A stretch of 64,000 nucleotides of DNA from Microbacterium sp. 1.5R (GCF_001889265.1 NZ_CP018151.1:62001-126000), one strand, 5' to 3'; counted from the stretch's first letter, positions 25,613-36,048 are shown. The notes: generated by a model from the sequence alone, not told the origin. Numbers and translations are program-made.

Positions 25613-26232
25613 GCGCTGACCTCCTGTGATTCGACGATGTCCGGGCGCGCGCTCAACAGCTCGTCGGCCTCGCGCCACGAGAGTCCGACGATGCTGAGCA
25701 GAGTGCGAACAGCGAGATCGGCTGCCCCGGTGCTCGAGGCGTCCGTGCGCGAGACGACCGTGCGGGCGACCTCTTCGATGAGGCGGGCGAGGGTGGGGGC
25801 GGCGAGATCGGTGCGGAAGCTGCCGTCCTCCTGTCCGCGCCGCGCGAGGGCGGCGACGGTGCGCCGCAGCGGCGCGAGCGCGTCTGCAGTGTGCTCGACG
25901 TGCGCTTCGTCGAGCGCGAGCGCTGCGGCGACCTGGACGTGCGCGGCCTCCTGCCAGAGTCGTGCGGCGAGGCGGGCCAGCGCGAGGCGTGAGTCGGCGT
26001 CGGTGACGGATTCGGCGATCGCGTTGAAGCGCTGCGCTCCGACCGAGATCAGCTCGCGGATCAGAGCCTCTCGGTCGTCGAAGTGGCCGTAGAGGGTGCG
26101 GCGCGACAGGCCGGCGCTGCGGGCGATGACGTCGATGGACGCCCGCGGGTCGGTGGCGAGGGTCGCGCGGGCCGCATCGAGGATTCCGGCGCGGTTCTCG
26201 ACGGAGTCGCGGCGGGGAGCACGGGTTGTCAT
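25609..26232 (-). CDS. TetR-family transcriptional regulator
   Basis: This 207-residue regulator has an N-terminal TetR helix-turn-helix: a short basic lead (RAPRRDSVENRAGILDAARA), the turn ASIDVIARSAGLSRRTLYGHF and FDDREALI between about residues 25 and 60. A helical ligand domain follows. It is first in a minus-strand operon with the ABC-like and YhgE/Pip genes (4-bp overlaps), so it most likely represses its own operon in response to an unknown hydrophobic or membrane-active compound. The intergenic region upstream contains repeat copy C. Confidence 0.88.
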   Translation of the reverse strand: MTTRAPRRDSVENRAGILDAARATLATDPRASIDVIARSAGLSRRTLYGHFDDREALIRELISVGAQRFNAIAESVTDADSRLALARLAARLWQEAAHVQVAAALALDEAHVEHTADALAPLRRTVAALARRGQEDGSFRTDLAAPTLARLIEEVARTVVSRTDASSTGAADLAVRTLLSIVGLSWREADELLSARPDIVESQEVSA

Positions 26233-26306
26233 GCCCCTATTCTACGTATTGTGCACAGCCGTGTGCAAGATAACTCGGGGGACTCACAGGGTCTGAACGG
26301 TGGGCC

Positions 26307-26392
26307 GTTCACAACTCAGCACGGATGGGCGCTTAAAGCCGCAATCAGCACCATGCGGACCCGAATCCCGGCGCTCATGCTGAATCGTGAAC
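26307..26392. repeat. 86-bp inverted-repeat element, copy C
   Basis: Arms GTTCACAACTCAGCACG (26307-26323) and CATGCTGAATCGTGAAC (26376-26392) enclose 52 bases. Flanking CC and GG extend the pairing outward by two bases. It sits between the 5' end of the tetR gene and the argG terminator. Its length equals copies A and B although the interior differs, with a short GGC/GCC stem near the left arm. Confidence 0.8.
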
Positions 26393-26418
26393 GGCGAGCG
26401 GCGGGCACAGACAGAAAA

Positions 26419-26446
26419 GGGGGCGGATGCCGCAGCATCCGCCCCC
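26419..26446 (-). terminator. Rho-independent terminator of argG
   Basis: Read on the minus strand, a 12-bp perfect stem (GGGGGCGGATGC with GCATCCGCCCCC, 4-base loop) is followed by TTTTCTGT. It lies 15 bp after the argG stop. The stem and T-run together make this the most canonical terminator in the window. Confidence 0.88.
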
Positions 26447-26461
26447 CAGAAGAGTCGCGCG

Positions 26462-28350
<1,889 letters not shown>

Positions 28351-28405
28351 CGCTCCGCCTCCTGGTCGTCATGGTATCCATTCGGTCACTATCTACCCCG
28401 AATGA

Positions 28406-28427
28406 CAGTACTTGCCTGAAGTGTACT
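28406..28427. promoter_or_regulatory. Candidate HxlR operator
   Basis: The region contains AGTACTT, then AAGTGTACT, an imperfect inverted repeat. Within it, TACT-N7-AGTG (28409-28423) matches the known YodB/HxlR box TACT-N7-AGTA except for the last base. It lies between the HxlR gene and the MFS gene and overlaps the earliest possible start of the latter, a position suited to repression of both. Confidence 0.6.
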
Positions 28428-28447
28428 CAGACCGTGAGACTGATGCG

Positions 28448-29830
28448 GTGACCTTCCCGATTCCCACGGCATCCGCTCGACCGCGCACGACCCTGCATCC
28501 GTGGCTCGCCATGATCCCGCTGCTTCTCGGCATCCTGATCGGGGCTCTCGCGATCAGCAGCATGTCGACCGCGCTGCCCGCGATCCGCGGCGATCTCGTC
28601 CTGTCCGACAGCGGCGCGCTGTGGCTCGTCGACGTGTACGCGCTGTCGCTGGCGGCGACCCTGATCATCGCCGCCAGGATCGGAGACGCGTTCGGTCGCA
28701 AGCGGATCGTGCTCGCCGGTCTCGCCGGCTTCGCGGTGCTCAACCTCGTCGGCGGATTCGCTCAGGACGGGATGCTGCTCATCGTCGTCCGGGCGCTCCT
28801 CGGCGTCGCCGAGGCGTTCGTCGTGGCGGGCGTCGTCGCGACGATCGGGGCGCACTATCACGCACGGCAGCGGGTGCTCGCCTACGGGCTGTGGACCGCG
28901 ACGTTCGGTGCCGGCAGCGCGCTCGGACCCGTGCTCGGCGGGCTGGTGACCGAGGGGCCGGGGTGGCGCTGGCTGCTGCTCGGAAGCGTGCCGCTCGCCG
29001 TCGTCGCCGGGGTGCTCGCGATCTGGCTCGTGCCGGATTCGCGCAGCTCCCGTCGCCCGTCGTGGGACATCCTCAGCATCGTGTCGTCGATCGTCGCTCT
29101 CGGGTCTCTCGTCTTCGCCCTGCACGAGGTGCTCGCCGCTCCCGTCGCCGCCGGCATCGCGGGTGTCATCGCCGTCGTGACGCTCGTCTTCTTCATCCGC
29201 CGCCAGCGTGCCCTCGCCGAGCCTCTCATCGACATGCGGCTGTTCGGCGTGCCCGGCTTCAGCCCTGCGATCGTGCGCATCGTGGCGAGCAGCGGGGTGT
29301 CGACGGCATCCGTGCTCCTGGTGAGCCTCCACCTGCAGGATGCGCGGGGCTTCAGCGCGGCCGAAGCCGGTATCGCGATCCTGCCGCAGGCGGTGGCGAT
29401 CGCCCTCGGCGGGGTGCTCGCACCCCTGTTCCTGCGGTGGTTGACCTCGCCGACACTCACCGTGCTCGCCCTGGTGGTGCAGGGGGCGGGACTCGCGTGG
29501 CTGTCGACGGGCGTCGAGCTGGTCGTGATCCCTCTCGTGCTCGTCGGCGCGGGGTTCGGAGTCGCGGCGACGCTCGCCGCCACCACGCTCTTCGACGTCA
29601 CGACGGAGGACGACGCCGGTCAGGTGGGGGCGATCCAGGAGGTCGGGTTCGCCCTCGGCGGCGGTCTCGGCATCGCGGTGCTCGGCACGATCGCATCGAT
29701 CGTCGGGTCTCGCGGCTTCCTCGTCGCCCTGCTGGTCGCGACCGTCGCGGTCGTCGCCGCCGCGCTCCTGCCGCTGTGGAGACGCTCGCCGGTGAGCACT
29801 GCCGAGGACCCGGCCATCGATGCCCGCTGA
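28448..29830 (+). CDS. MFS transporter, multidrug-resistance type (DHA2-like)
   Basis: This membrane exporter uses the proton gradient; about 460 residues with 12-14 spans. Motif A reads ARIGDAFGRKRIVLAG and motif C-like residues occur in GAGSALGPVLGGLV. The open frame runs from a TTG at 28412, but the HxlR box overlaps there, so GTG 28448 is preferred; GTG 28421 is possible. The gene is followed by the quinone-reductase-like gene with no gap, and faces the HxlR regulator, which suggests export of, or protection from, an electrophilic compound. Confidence 0.83.
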   Translation: MTFPIPTASARPRTTLHPWLAMIPLLLGILIGALAISSMSTALPAIRGDLVLSDSGALWLVDVYALSLAATLIIAARIGDAFGRKRIVLAGLAGFAVLNLVGGFAQDGMLLIVVRALLGVAEAFVVAGVVATIGAHYHARQRVLAYGLWTATFGAGSALGPVLGGLVTEGPGWRWLLLGSVPLAVVAGVLAIWLVPDSRSSRRPSWDILSIVSSIVALGSLVFALHEVLAAPVAAGIAGVIAVVTLVFFIRRQRALAEPLIDMRLFGVPGFSPAIVRIVASSGVSTASVLLVSLHLQDARGFSAAEAGIAILPQAVAIALGGVLAPLFLRWLTSPTLTVLALVVQGAGLAWLSTGVELVVIPLVLVGAGFGVAATLAATTLFDVTTEDDAGQVGAIQEVGFALGGGLGIAVLGTIASIVGSRGFLVALLVATVAVVAAALLPLWRRSPVSTAEDPAIDAR

Positions 29831-29843
29831 AGGAAGGACACCC

Positions 29844-30635
29844 GTGCCAGCATCGCGCCCGACCGTCCACTGGATCTATGCCCACCCCCAATCGAGCTCG
29901 TTCAACGCGCGACTGTTCCGAGATGGGGTCGACGCCCTCGCGCACGACCACGATGTCGAGATCACCGACCTGTACTCTCAGGGCTTCGATCCGGTTCTCG
30001 CAGCGCCGGATCTGGGCGAGCCCCGGGGGCGTGAGGGCAGCGTCGTCGACCTGATGGGCGAGGCGTACGCCGCGGGCCAGCTGCCGCCGGACGTCGCCGA
30101 GGAGCAGCGCAAGCTCGCGGCCGCCGACCTCGTCGTGCTCCAGTTCCCGCTGTGGTGGTACGGACCGCCGGCGATCCTCAAAGGCTGGCTCGACCGGGTG
30201 CTCACCAACGGCTTCGCCTACGGCCCCGCGGATGCCGAGACCGGTCTGCCGCTGCGATACGGAGAGGGCCCGCTCGCCGGGCGCCGAGCCCTCGTGATCG
30301 TGACGGCAGGGGAGGACGAGCGCTCGATCGGAGAACGGGGCATCAGCGGGGATCTGGACTCGCTGCTGTTCCCGCTGACCCACGGCACCCTCTGGTACAC
30401 GGGCATCGAGCCGCTCGACCTGCACGTCGTCCACGACGCTGACGGGTTGGACGCGGAGCGCGTCGATCGCGAGAGCGCACGACTGATCGAGAGGCTCTCC
30501 GGAGTGGCGCTCGAATCGCCGAGCCGCCCGTACCGTCGGCTGCGCGATGGCGACTACCACGGCACCCGGGCGCTGCGATCGGACCTGCTTCCCGGGCGCA
30601 CCGACCTCGGCATCCATCGCGTCGCGGTCGACTGA
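29844..30635 (+). CDS. NAD(P)H:quinone oxidoreductase-like flavoprotein
   Basis: This flavodoxin-fold FMN/FAD reductase of the NQO1/MdaB/KefF group has about 263 residues. Visible motifs are YAHPQSSSFN near the N-terminus (phosphate-binding loop), FPLWWYGPPAILKGWLDRVLTNGFAYG (active-site and dimer region, seen in parts) and a GEDERSIGERG segment. GTG 29844 follows GAAGGAAGG by about 7 bp; an earlier ATG at 29820 would overlap the MFS stop. Two-electron reduction of quinones fits with HxlR control and the coupled exporter as a small electrophile-defence module. Confidence 0.83.
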   Translation: MPASRPTVHWIYAHPQSSSFNARLFRDGVDALAHDHDVEITDLYSQGFDPVLAAPDLGEPRGREGSVVDLMGEAYAAGQLPPDVAEEQRKLAAADLVVLQFPLWWYGPPAILKGWLDRVLTNGFAYGPADAETGLPLRYGEGPLAGRRALVIVTAGEDERSIGERGISGDLDSLLFPLTHGTLWYTGIEPLDLHVVHDADGLDAERVDRESARLIERLSGVALESPSRPYRRLRDGDYHGTRALRSDLLPGRTDLGIHRVAVD

Positions 30636-30724
30636 GGCGACGCGGCCCGACGCGCGCGGGCGTAGCTCTCCGCTTCTGCACGATCGGCCCCGACGGTGGC
30701 AGAGTGTCCGTGAAGGAGGACGGC

Positions 30725-31432
30725 ATGGGTGCAGCGATCCTGTGGGGCGTCGTCGCGGCGTCGCCCCTCATCGTCGGCGCTGTTCTCGCTCTGCTGCGCA
30801 CCTGGCCGCCGCGCTGGCTGGGCATCGTGCTCGGCTTCGGAGCCGGTGCCCTGATGGCCTCCATCGCCTTCGAGCTGTGGGAGGAGGGGCTGGACCTCGC
30901 AGGTCCGATCCCTCTCATCGTCGGCGTGGTCGCGGGCGCGCTCGCGTACTTCATCGCCGACCGGATCCTCGATGCGCGAGCCGCGAAGTCCCAGGAGCAG
31001 GGGGCGGGCGTCCCGCTCGCGCTCGGAGCACTGCTCGACGGCATCCCCGAGCAGCTCGTGCTGGGAATCGGACTGGCCTCCGGAGAACCGGTGAGCATCG
31101 CGCTCGTCGTGGCGATCGTGGTCTCGAACCTGCCCGAGTCGATCGGCTCGGCCGCCGACCTGCTGAAGGGCGGCATGGCGAAGTCGCGCGTGCTGCTGCT
31201 GTGGGCCGGCATCTCGGTCATCTGCGCGCTGGCGACCGTCGCCGGATTCGCGGTGGCGAGCAGCACCGGCGACGACTTCCGGGCCGGCGCGAGCGGCTTC
31301 GCGGCAGGCGCGCTGCTCGTGATGCTCGTCGACTCGATGGTGCCCGACGCGCAGCAGAAGGCCAAGCAGGTGACCGGGCTCGCGACCGTGCTGGGCTTCG
31401 CGCTCGCCGCGGGGCTCTCGCTCGCGAGCTAG
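30725..31432 (+). CDS. ZIP-family-like membrane protein
   Basis: This 235-residue protein has about eight transmembrane segments arranged like ZIP zinc/iron transporters. The two helices that normally carry HNIPEG and HEIPHE metal ligands here read DGIPEQ and SNLPES, as in a divergent actinobacterial subgroup, so canonical His ligands are absent. A transported metal can therefore not be assumed. ATG 30725 is chosen because AAGGAGG (30713-30719) lies 5 bp upstream; the GTG 30704 start would leave this site inside the gene. It appears monocistronic. Confidence 0.72.
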   Translation: MGAAILWGVVAASPLIVGAVLALLRTWPPRWLGIVLGFGAGALMASIAFELWEEGLDLAGPIPLIVGVVAGALAYFIADRILDARAAKSQEQGAGVPLALGALLDGIPEQLVLGIGLASGEPVSIALVVAIVVSNLPESIGSAADLLKGGMAKSRVLLLWAGISVICALATVAGFAVASSTGDDFRAGASGFAAGALLVMLVDSMVPDAQQKAKQVTGLATVLGFALAAGLSLAS

Positions 31433-31460
31433 CATCACCGCGATGAGCCCGCCCGATAGG

Positions 31461-32096
31461 TCAGCCCTCGCGGACGACCCGGATGCTCACCCAACGGAAC
31501 GCGGCGAGATCCGTGTCGCTGAGGTCCGTCGGGTCGCCGAGCTCGGAGCGAAACGTCACCGTCGTCCCGGTCCCCGCGCCGGCGCCGGGTGAGACTTCTG
31601 CCGGATCGGCCAGGATGCGCAGGTCCGTCGACGGGACTCCGTTGTGGTATTCCTGCACCCACCGCCCGTCAGCCCGCCGGTTCTCGTGGGCGAGGACAGA
31701 GCTGAGTGCCGAGACTGTCGACATTCCGCGGCGCGGCAGACCATCCGGCAGAAGCGGTGCCGAGGCAGATTCGAAGAAGCGGACATCCCGGGTGGCCATG
31801 ACGGGCTTCCGCACGATGTCACCCCCGCCGTCGGTCCGCGTGTCGGTGCCGCGGCCATCGTCGGCGACCGACACCGAGCCGTCGCGAGAGATGCTCACGA
31901 CGACATGGCCGATTCGCCCGAGCCCAGCGGCCTCGTCGTCCGCGTACGCGAGGACTTCGAGGATCTGATGGCGGCGTCCGCCGGGTTCGTACATGGCTCG
32001 TTCGTCGCGGATGCCGTGCAGGTGATCGACGTCGACATCTCGCGCCCAGTCATGCGTCGTGATGGTCCACGTGGCGCGATCCTCCGACTTCATCAC
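31461..32096 (-). CDS. Orphan GyrB-like GHKL domain protein
   Basis: The 211-residue protein aligns along its length with the N-terminal ATPase domain of DNA gyrase B: RDERAMYEPGG (where GyrB has RPGMYIG), ILEVLAYADDEAAG (GyrB EVVDNAIDEALAG), VSVADDGRGTD, a GLPRRGMSTVSALS block for GGLHGVGVSVVNALS, and WVQEYHNGVPS plus GTTVTF. Glu47 and Asp79 are kept, but the Mg-binding Asn is replaced by Tyr51, and the ATP-lid GLHGVG is changed to GLPRRG. The transducer, toprim and tail domains are absent. ATP hydrolysis is doubtful; a gyrase-modulating or paralogue-derived binding role is possible. It is a single gene on the minus strand. Confidence 0.75.
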   Translation of the reverse strand: MMKSEDRATWTITTHDWARDVDVDHLHGIRDERAMYEPGGRRHQILEVLAYADDEAAGLGRIGHVVVSISRDGSVSVADDGRGTDTRTDGGGDIVRKPVMATRDVRFFESASAPLLPDGLPRRGMSTVSALSSVLAHENRRADGRWVQEYHNGVPSTDLRILADPAEVSPGAGAGTGTTVTFRSELGDPTDLSDTDLAAFRWVSIRVVREG

Positions 32097-32145
32097 CGCA
32101 CTCTACCGATCCGCGGCCGGTCGGGGATGGCAGACTCGCCAGGGC

Positions 32146-33261
32146 TCAGAACCCGGGGTACTCCTGCAGCTTCTGCTCGAACTCGGCTCGGTCCGCATCG
32201 CTGAGCACGGCGCTCGCGATGACCACCATCTGCAGCCCCTCGAGGGGCTCGCCGGTGCGGGCGTTCTGCGCCTCGCGCGTCGTCAGGAAGTCGCCCGACG
32301 GGTCGTTCGAGAGGTCGAAGATGTTCGCGTAGAACCTCATCGGATCGGGGTAGTTCTCGGTGTAGTACTCCCACGTGTGCTGCTCGCGCGGGTCTTCGCT
32401 GCCGTAGAGCTTCGCGATCATCGACGGGTCGATCCCCGAGTACTCCCCGTTGAACGAGTACAGCGTGGGCAGACCGTGCTCGGCGACGACCGAGTCGATC
32501 GTCGACATGACCTCGAGCTTGAGGCTGTAGTCCTGGATCGGCTCGGTGGTGGCCCAGCCGACGGAGGTGTACTCGATGAGCATCGATTCGCCGCCGTAGC
32601 CGTTGCGCTCCGGACGCAGATCCTCGTCGCCGACCTGCACCCAGTCGTATCCGTACTCGGCGGTGATGCGCTCGCGGATGTCGGCGAACAGGCTGTCTGC
32701 CTCGGTCTTCACCTCTTCGAGCGACTGCTGGGTGAGGGCATCCTGCGGATCGGTGCCCTTGATGCCCGGGTAGGCCTCTTCGTGCTTCTGCTCGTCGGTC
32801 TTCATGCCGTCGTAGCTGCCCGAGGCCGACGTCTGCAGTGCACCGATGCCGCCCACGGTGGCGACGTTGAAGATCAGCGTGACAGCGAGGGCGACGGCTG
32901 CCAGCGTGCGTCCTCGGGCGGTGAACAGCGCGCCGATCACGACGGCGACGACGACGAGCTGCAGCGTCAGCATCGTCACGCCGTAGACCGCGTCGGTCGC
33001 TCCGATCGCGAGCATGATGAGGAGGATCAGGGCGAACAGGATGCCGGCGATCAGTGCGATCCAGCCGAGTGCGTTCGCCGGCTTCTTCTCGGCGGAGGCG
33101 ACGTCGGCTGCGGTCGCCGTGCCCGACATCGCCGGAGCGCCGGGATGCTGCACGACCGGCCCGGCCTGGCGGCGGGCGTTGCGATAGCCACCGGGCGGCG
33201 GCACGGGCGGCGCACCCTCCGTGCCGGCGACGTAGCGGGCCCGCTGCTTCTCGTGATCCAT
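32146..33261 (-). CDS. DUF-type membrane protein at end of MoxR/VWA operon
   Basis: I do not recognise a named family. The 371-residue product has a Pro/Arg-rich cytoplasmic N-terminus, a cluster of three hydrophobic segments (about residues 65-135: ALGWIALIAGILFALILLIM, VYGVTMLTLQLVVVAVVIGA, LAAVALAVTLIFNVATVGGI) and a large, acidic, extracellular-looking C-terminal half with many Tyr and Asp. It overlaps the TPR gene stop by one base if it starts at 33261 (TGATG); ATG 33267, two codons earlier, is an alternative. The operon position suggests a role in the MoxR/VWA assembly. Confidence 0.65.
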   Translation of the reverse strand: MDHEKQRARYVAGTEGAPPVPPPGGYRNARRQAGPVVQHPGAPAMSGTATAADVASAEKKPANALGWIALIAGILFALILLIMLAIGATDAVYGVTMLTLQLVVVAVVIGALFTARGRTLAAVALAVTLIFNVATVGGIGALQTSASGSYDGMKTDEQKHEEAYPGIKGTDPQDALTQQSLEEVKTEADSLFADIRERITAEYGYDWVQVGDEDLRPERNGYGGESMLIEYTSVGWATTEPIQDYSLKLEVMSTIDSVVAEHGLPTLYSFNGEYSGIDPSMIAKLYGSEDPREQHTWEYYTENYPDPMRFYANIFDLSNDPSGDFLTTREAQNARTGEPLEGLQMVVIASAVLSDADRAEFEQKLQEYPGF

Positions 33262-34046
33262 CACCATGGCTTGTCCGTTCCCGAGCCTCCGCCATCGTCG
33301 CCCTGCTGCTGATCGCGCTCCTGCGTGCCCTGCTCGAGCTTGTCCTCGAGCTCTTCGAGCTTCTCGTCGGAGGGCTGCGGCTCCTGCTCCTGCTCCTCCT
33401 CCGGCGGCGGCTGCTCGTTCTGCTGTTTCTGCTTGAGGCGGTCCTCGAGGTCTTCCCTGCTCTGCTGCATGTCTCGGTCGGGGTCGGACGACTGCTCCTG
33501 CGCCTCGTCGCTGTTGCACTCCTCGGGCATCTCGGTCGTGACGGTGAGCGCCTCACCGTAGAACTCCGCGGCCCCCGCGCCGTCGCCCTCGGCGCGGGCG
33601 GCGTCGCCCATGCGCTCGAGGACGAGAGCGAGGTTGATGCGCACCGTGCACACCTCGAGGCCGGTCGCGAGGTCGAGCGATTCCTCGAGCTTCGCCCGAG
33701 CATCCGGCAGCTTCTCGGCGCCCGCCAGCGCGGTGCCGACGTTGAACGGCGCCTTGAAGGGCTCGAACCAGTTGACGAACTCCTGCCCGCGGGCCGACGC
33801 CTCTGATCCGGCATAGTCATCGGCCACGTACGCGGTGATCGACTGGTGCGCGAATGCGTACATGCTGAGGATCTTGCCCACGAACAGCAGTGCGGCCAGC
33901 GTCAGCGGAAGCGTGCCGATCGCGATCCACCGTCGGATGCGGCGACGGCGACGATTCGAGGCCAGCAGCGCGGCGGCGGCCGACGCCCTCAGGTCCTCAG
34001 GGCTGTCGGACGCTGTCCCGCCGGCGCGTGTGGACAGATCTGTCAT
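33261..34046 (-). CDS. TPR-repeat membrane protein of MoxR/VWA operon (BatB/BatC-like)
   Basis: This 261-residue protein has a basic segment (NRRRRRIRRW), one transmembrane helix (IGTLPLTLAALLFVGKIL) and then about two to three tetratricopeptide-like helices. These include GTALAGAEKLPDARAKLEES and INLALVLERMGDAARAEGD. The C-terminal quarter is a Gln/Glu-rich coiled tail (EEEQEQEPQPSDEKLEELED). Such tails and TPRs appear in Bat-operon proteins that accompany VWA proteins. ATG 34046 overlaps the stop of the VWA gene by 4 bp. Confidence 0.75.
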   Translation of the reverse strand: MTDLSTRAGGTASDSPEDLRASAAAALLASNRRRRRIRRWIAIGTLPLTLAALLFVGKILSMYAFAHQSITAYVADDYAGSEASARGQEFVNWFEPFKAPFNVGTALAGAEKLPDARAKLEESLDLATGLEVCTVRINLALVLERMGDAARAEGDGAGAAEFYGEALTVTTEMPEECNSDEAQEQSSDPDRDMQQSREDLEDRLKQKQQNEQPPPEEEQEQEPQPSDEKLEELEDKLEQGTQERDQQQGDDGGGSGTDKPW

Positions 34047-35065
34047 GCGGCACCTCCGTCGGTCGTCCGGCGTCGCGGCGATGTCGACGGCGCTCGCAGC
34101 AGACGCAGTCGGGCCACGAGCATGCTCGCCCTCGTGAGCTCCACGCCGAGCAGCGCCACGATCACGAGGGCGGCGACCCAGTAGAGCTCGGTCACGTTGC
34201 CCACGGTTCCGGACTCCGCGTAGGTGGTGGTGGTCGAGGGCGCCTCGGGGAGGGTGAGTGCGGCATCCGCGGTGCGGTGCTGGTACTCGACTCCGAGATC
34301 CGAGGCGATCGCCTCGAGGTTCCCCTCGTCGATCACCGACAGTGCGTCCGCCCCCTCGTACTCGATGTATTCGCTCGACGAACCGTCCACGCCGCCCGTG
34401 GTGAGCTTCATCGGTCCGCCCTCCGCGGTGCCGTACCCGAGCACGGCGCCGGCGTCGGTGAGCTCGGCGCTCCCGTCGAACGGCTCGGGGGCCGACGAGA
34501 CCGTCTGCTCGCCGTCTCCGAAGTAGAACACCATGCGCGAGCGATCGGGCGACGACTCGGCCGCGTTCGACAGGGTGTCCGAGAGCAGCTGGTTCGCGAT
34601 GCCGATGGAGCTGCCGCGCGACTGGCTCGTCACCTCGGGGCGCAGCACCTCGAGCGACGAGACGAGCGCGGTGGTGTCGGTGGTGAGCGGCATGCGGAGA
34701 TCGGCCGTGGCGTCGAACGTGATCAGCGCGAACCGCGCACCGGGGTACTCGTCGACGATCGCCTGCACGTCGGCGCGGACGCCGTCGAGGCGAGGCTTGT
34801 CGCCGTCCCAGTCCTCGGCGACGATGCTCGCGGTGGTGTCGACGACGAGCACGATGTCGGTGTCGGTCGCGAGGGTCTCGGTGGCACCGCCGGGGATCCC
34901 CGGGCGCAGGAGCATGACGAAACACGCGAGCAGCATGACGAGCCGCATGGCCCAGAGCGCCCGTCCTCGGCCGGTCGCCCTGATCAGCGCCATCACGGCG
35001 AGGGCGGCCACGGGCGCGCAGAGCAGAGCGAGGAGGAAGACGTTCAGCACGGGCTGGAAGATCAC
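34043..35065 (-). CDS. VWA-domain membrane protein (BatB-like)
   Basis: This 340-residue protein has two N-terminal hydrophobic segments, a von Willebrand factor A domain on the outside and a C-terminal transmembrane helix (LYWVAALVIVALLGVEL). The metal-ion-dependent adhesion site reads VVDTTAS with Asp76, Thr78 and Ser80, a variant of DxSxS. GTG 35065 overlaps the upstream gene's stop as GTGA; the longer frame upstream is a shadow. It is probably paired with the preceding VWA protein in a MoxR-dependent complex. Confidence 0.8.
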   Translation of the reverse strand: MIFQPVLNVFLLALLCAPVAALAVMALIRATGRGRALWAMRLVMLLACFVMLLRPGIPGGATETLATDTDIVLVVDTTASIVAEDWDGDKPRLDGVRADVQAIVDEYPGARFALITFDATADLRMPLTTDTTALVSSLEVLRPEVTSQSRGSSIGIANQLLSDTLSNAAESSPDRSRMVFYFGDGEQTVSSAPEPFDGSAELTDAGAVLGYGTAEGGPMKLTTGGVDGSSSEYIEYEGADALSVIDEGNLEAIASDLGVEYQHRTADAALTLPEAPSTTTTYAESGTVGNVTELYWVAALVIVALLGVELTRASMLVARLRLLRAPSTSPRRRTTDGGAA

Positions 35066-36048
35066 AGTCTCACCCTCCACAGCACGACGATGAACGAGAG
35101 CATCGAGATCATCAGCACGACGATCCAGAGGTTCGGCGCGTCTGTCCAGACGACCTGCGCCTGACCCTTCAGCGCGGACGCCTCCTGCTCCTGCACCTGC
35201 GTGACGATGTCGCTCACGGTGGTGGTGTCCCGGAGGCCGTACGCCTGTCCGCCCGTGGCCTCGGCGGCCTTCGTGAGCTCGGCGCTGACGTCGGCGTCCT
35301 TGCCCTGCACCGGGTTGAGTGCGAAGACGCGCACGCCGTTCGATGCGGCATACGCGGCGGCCTCGTCGAGCGTCACGATCGAGGCGCCGTTGACCTCGTT
35401 GTCGGTCGCGAAGATGATCGAGCGCGACCGCTCGTCGTCGGGGTGGTCGAACGCCATCGCGCATGCCGCGAGGCCGTCGCCGATCAGCGAGGCACCGTTG
35501 CCGTTGAGCGTGCCCACCCAGTGCTCGGGGACCGATTCGGTGAACTCGAAGCTCTCGCGGATGCTCTGCAGGTGGCTGCGGATGAACTCGTAGTCATCGG
35601 TCAGGGGGAAGATCTGCACGGGAGAGCTGTTGAAGATCGTGAGGCCGATGCGTTCACCCTCGAAGTCCTCGAGCAGTTCCTCGAAGACCGTGAGCACCTC
35701 GACGTCGACCTCGCTCATCGACCCCGAGACGTCGAGGCAGAGCATGATGTCGCGGCTCGTGTTGACGGGCTGGATGGTCTGCGACGCCATCGGCCGGGCG
35801 GAGACGACCCCGGCCGCGAGGGTCGCGATCACGCCGATGAGCAGGATGCTCGACAGTGCGAGCACGCGGCGGTTCAACGCCTGGCGGAAAGTCGGCAGCG
35901 CGCGCAGGCGCTCGGCTCGGGCGACGCGGGCGCGCTCGTGGGCCTCGGTCTTCACACCGCTGCGCAGCCCGATGACGATTCCGAGCGCTATCGCGATGAC
36001 CACGACGGCCACGGCGACGAGGATGAGCCACCCGTTCGCTAGTGCCAT
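35062..36048 (-). CDS. VWA-domain membrane protein (BatA-like)
   Basis: This 328-residue protein has an N-terminal transmembrane helix, a second at about 65-85, then a VWA domain with a canonical MIDAS, CLDVSGSMS (Asp106, Ser108, Ser110). A C-terminal helix (LWIVVLMISMLSFIVVLWRV) follows. The pattern of BatA proteins, including the DEAAAYAASNGVRVFALN region, is clear. It overlaps the short upstream gene by 10 bp and the downstream VWA gene by 4 bp. Confidence 0.83.
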   Translation of the reverse strand: MALANGWLILVAVAVVVIAIALGIVIGLRSGVKTEAHERARVARAERLRALPTFRQALNRRVLALSSILLIGVIATLAAGVVSARPMASQTIQPVNTSRDIMLCLDVSGSMSEVDVEVLTVFEELLEDFEGERIGLTIFNSSPVQIFPLTDDYEFIRSHLQSIRESFEFTESVPEHWVGTLNGNGASLIGDGLAACAMAFDHPDDERSRSIIFATDNEVNGASIVTLDEAAAYAASNGVRVFALNPVQGKDADVSAELTKAAEATGGQAYGLRDTTTVSDIVTQVQEQEASALKGQAQVVWTDAPNLWIVVLMISMLSFIVVLWRVRL

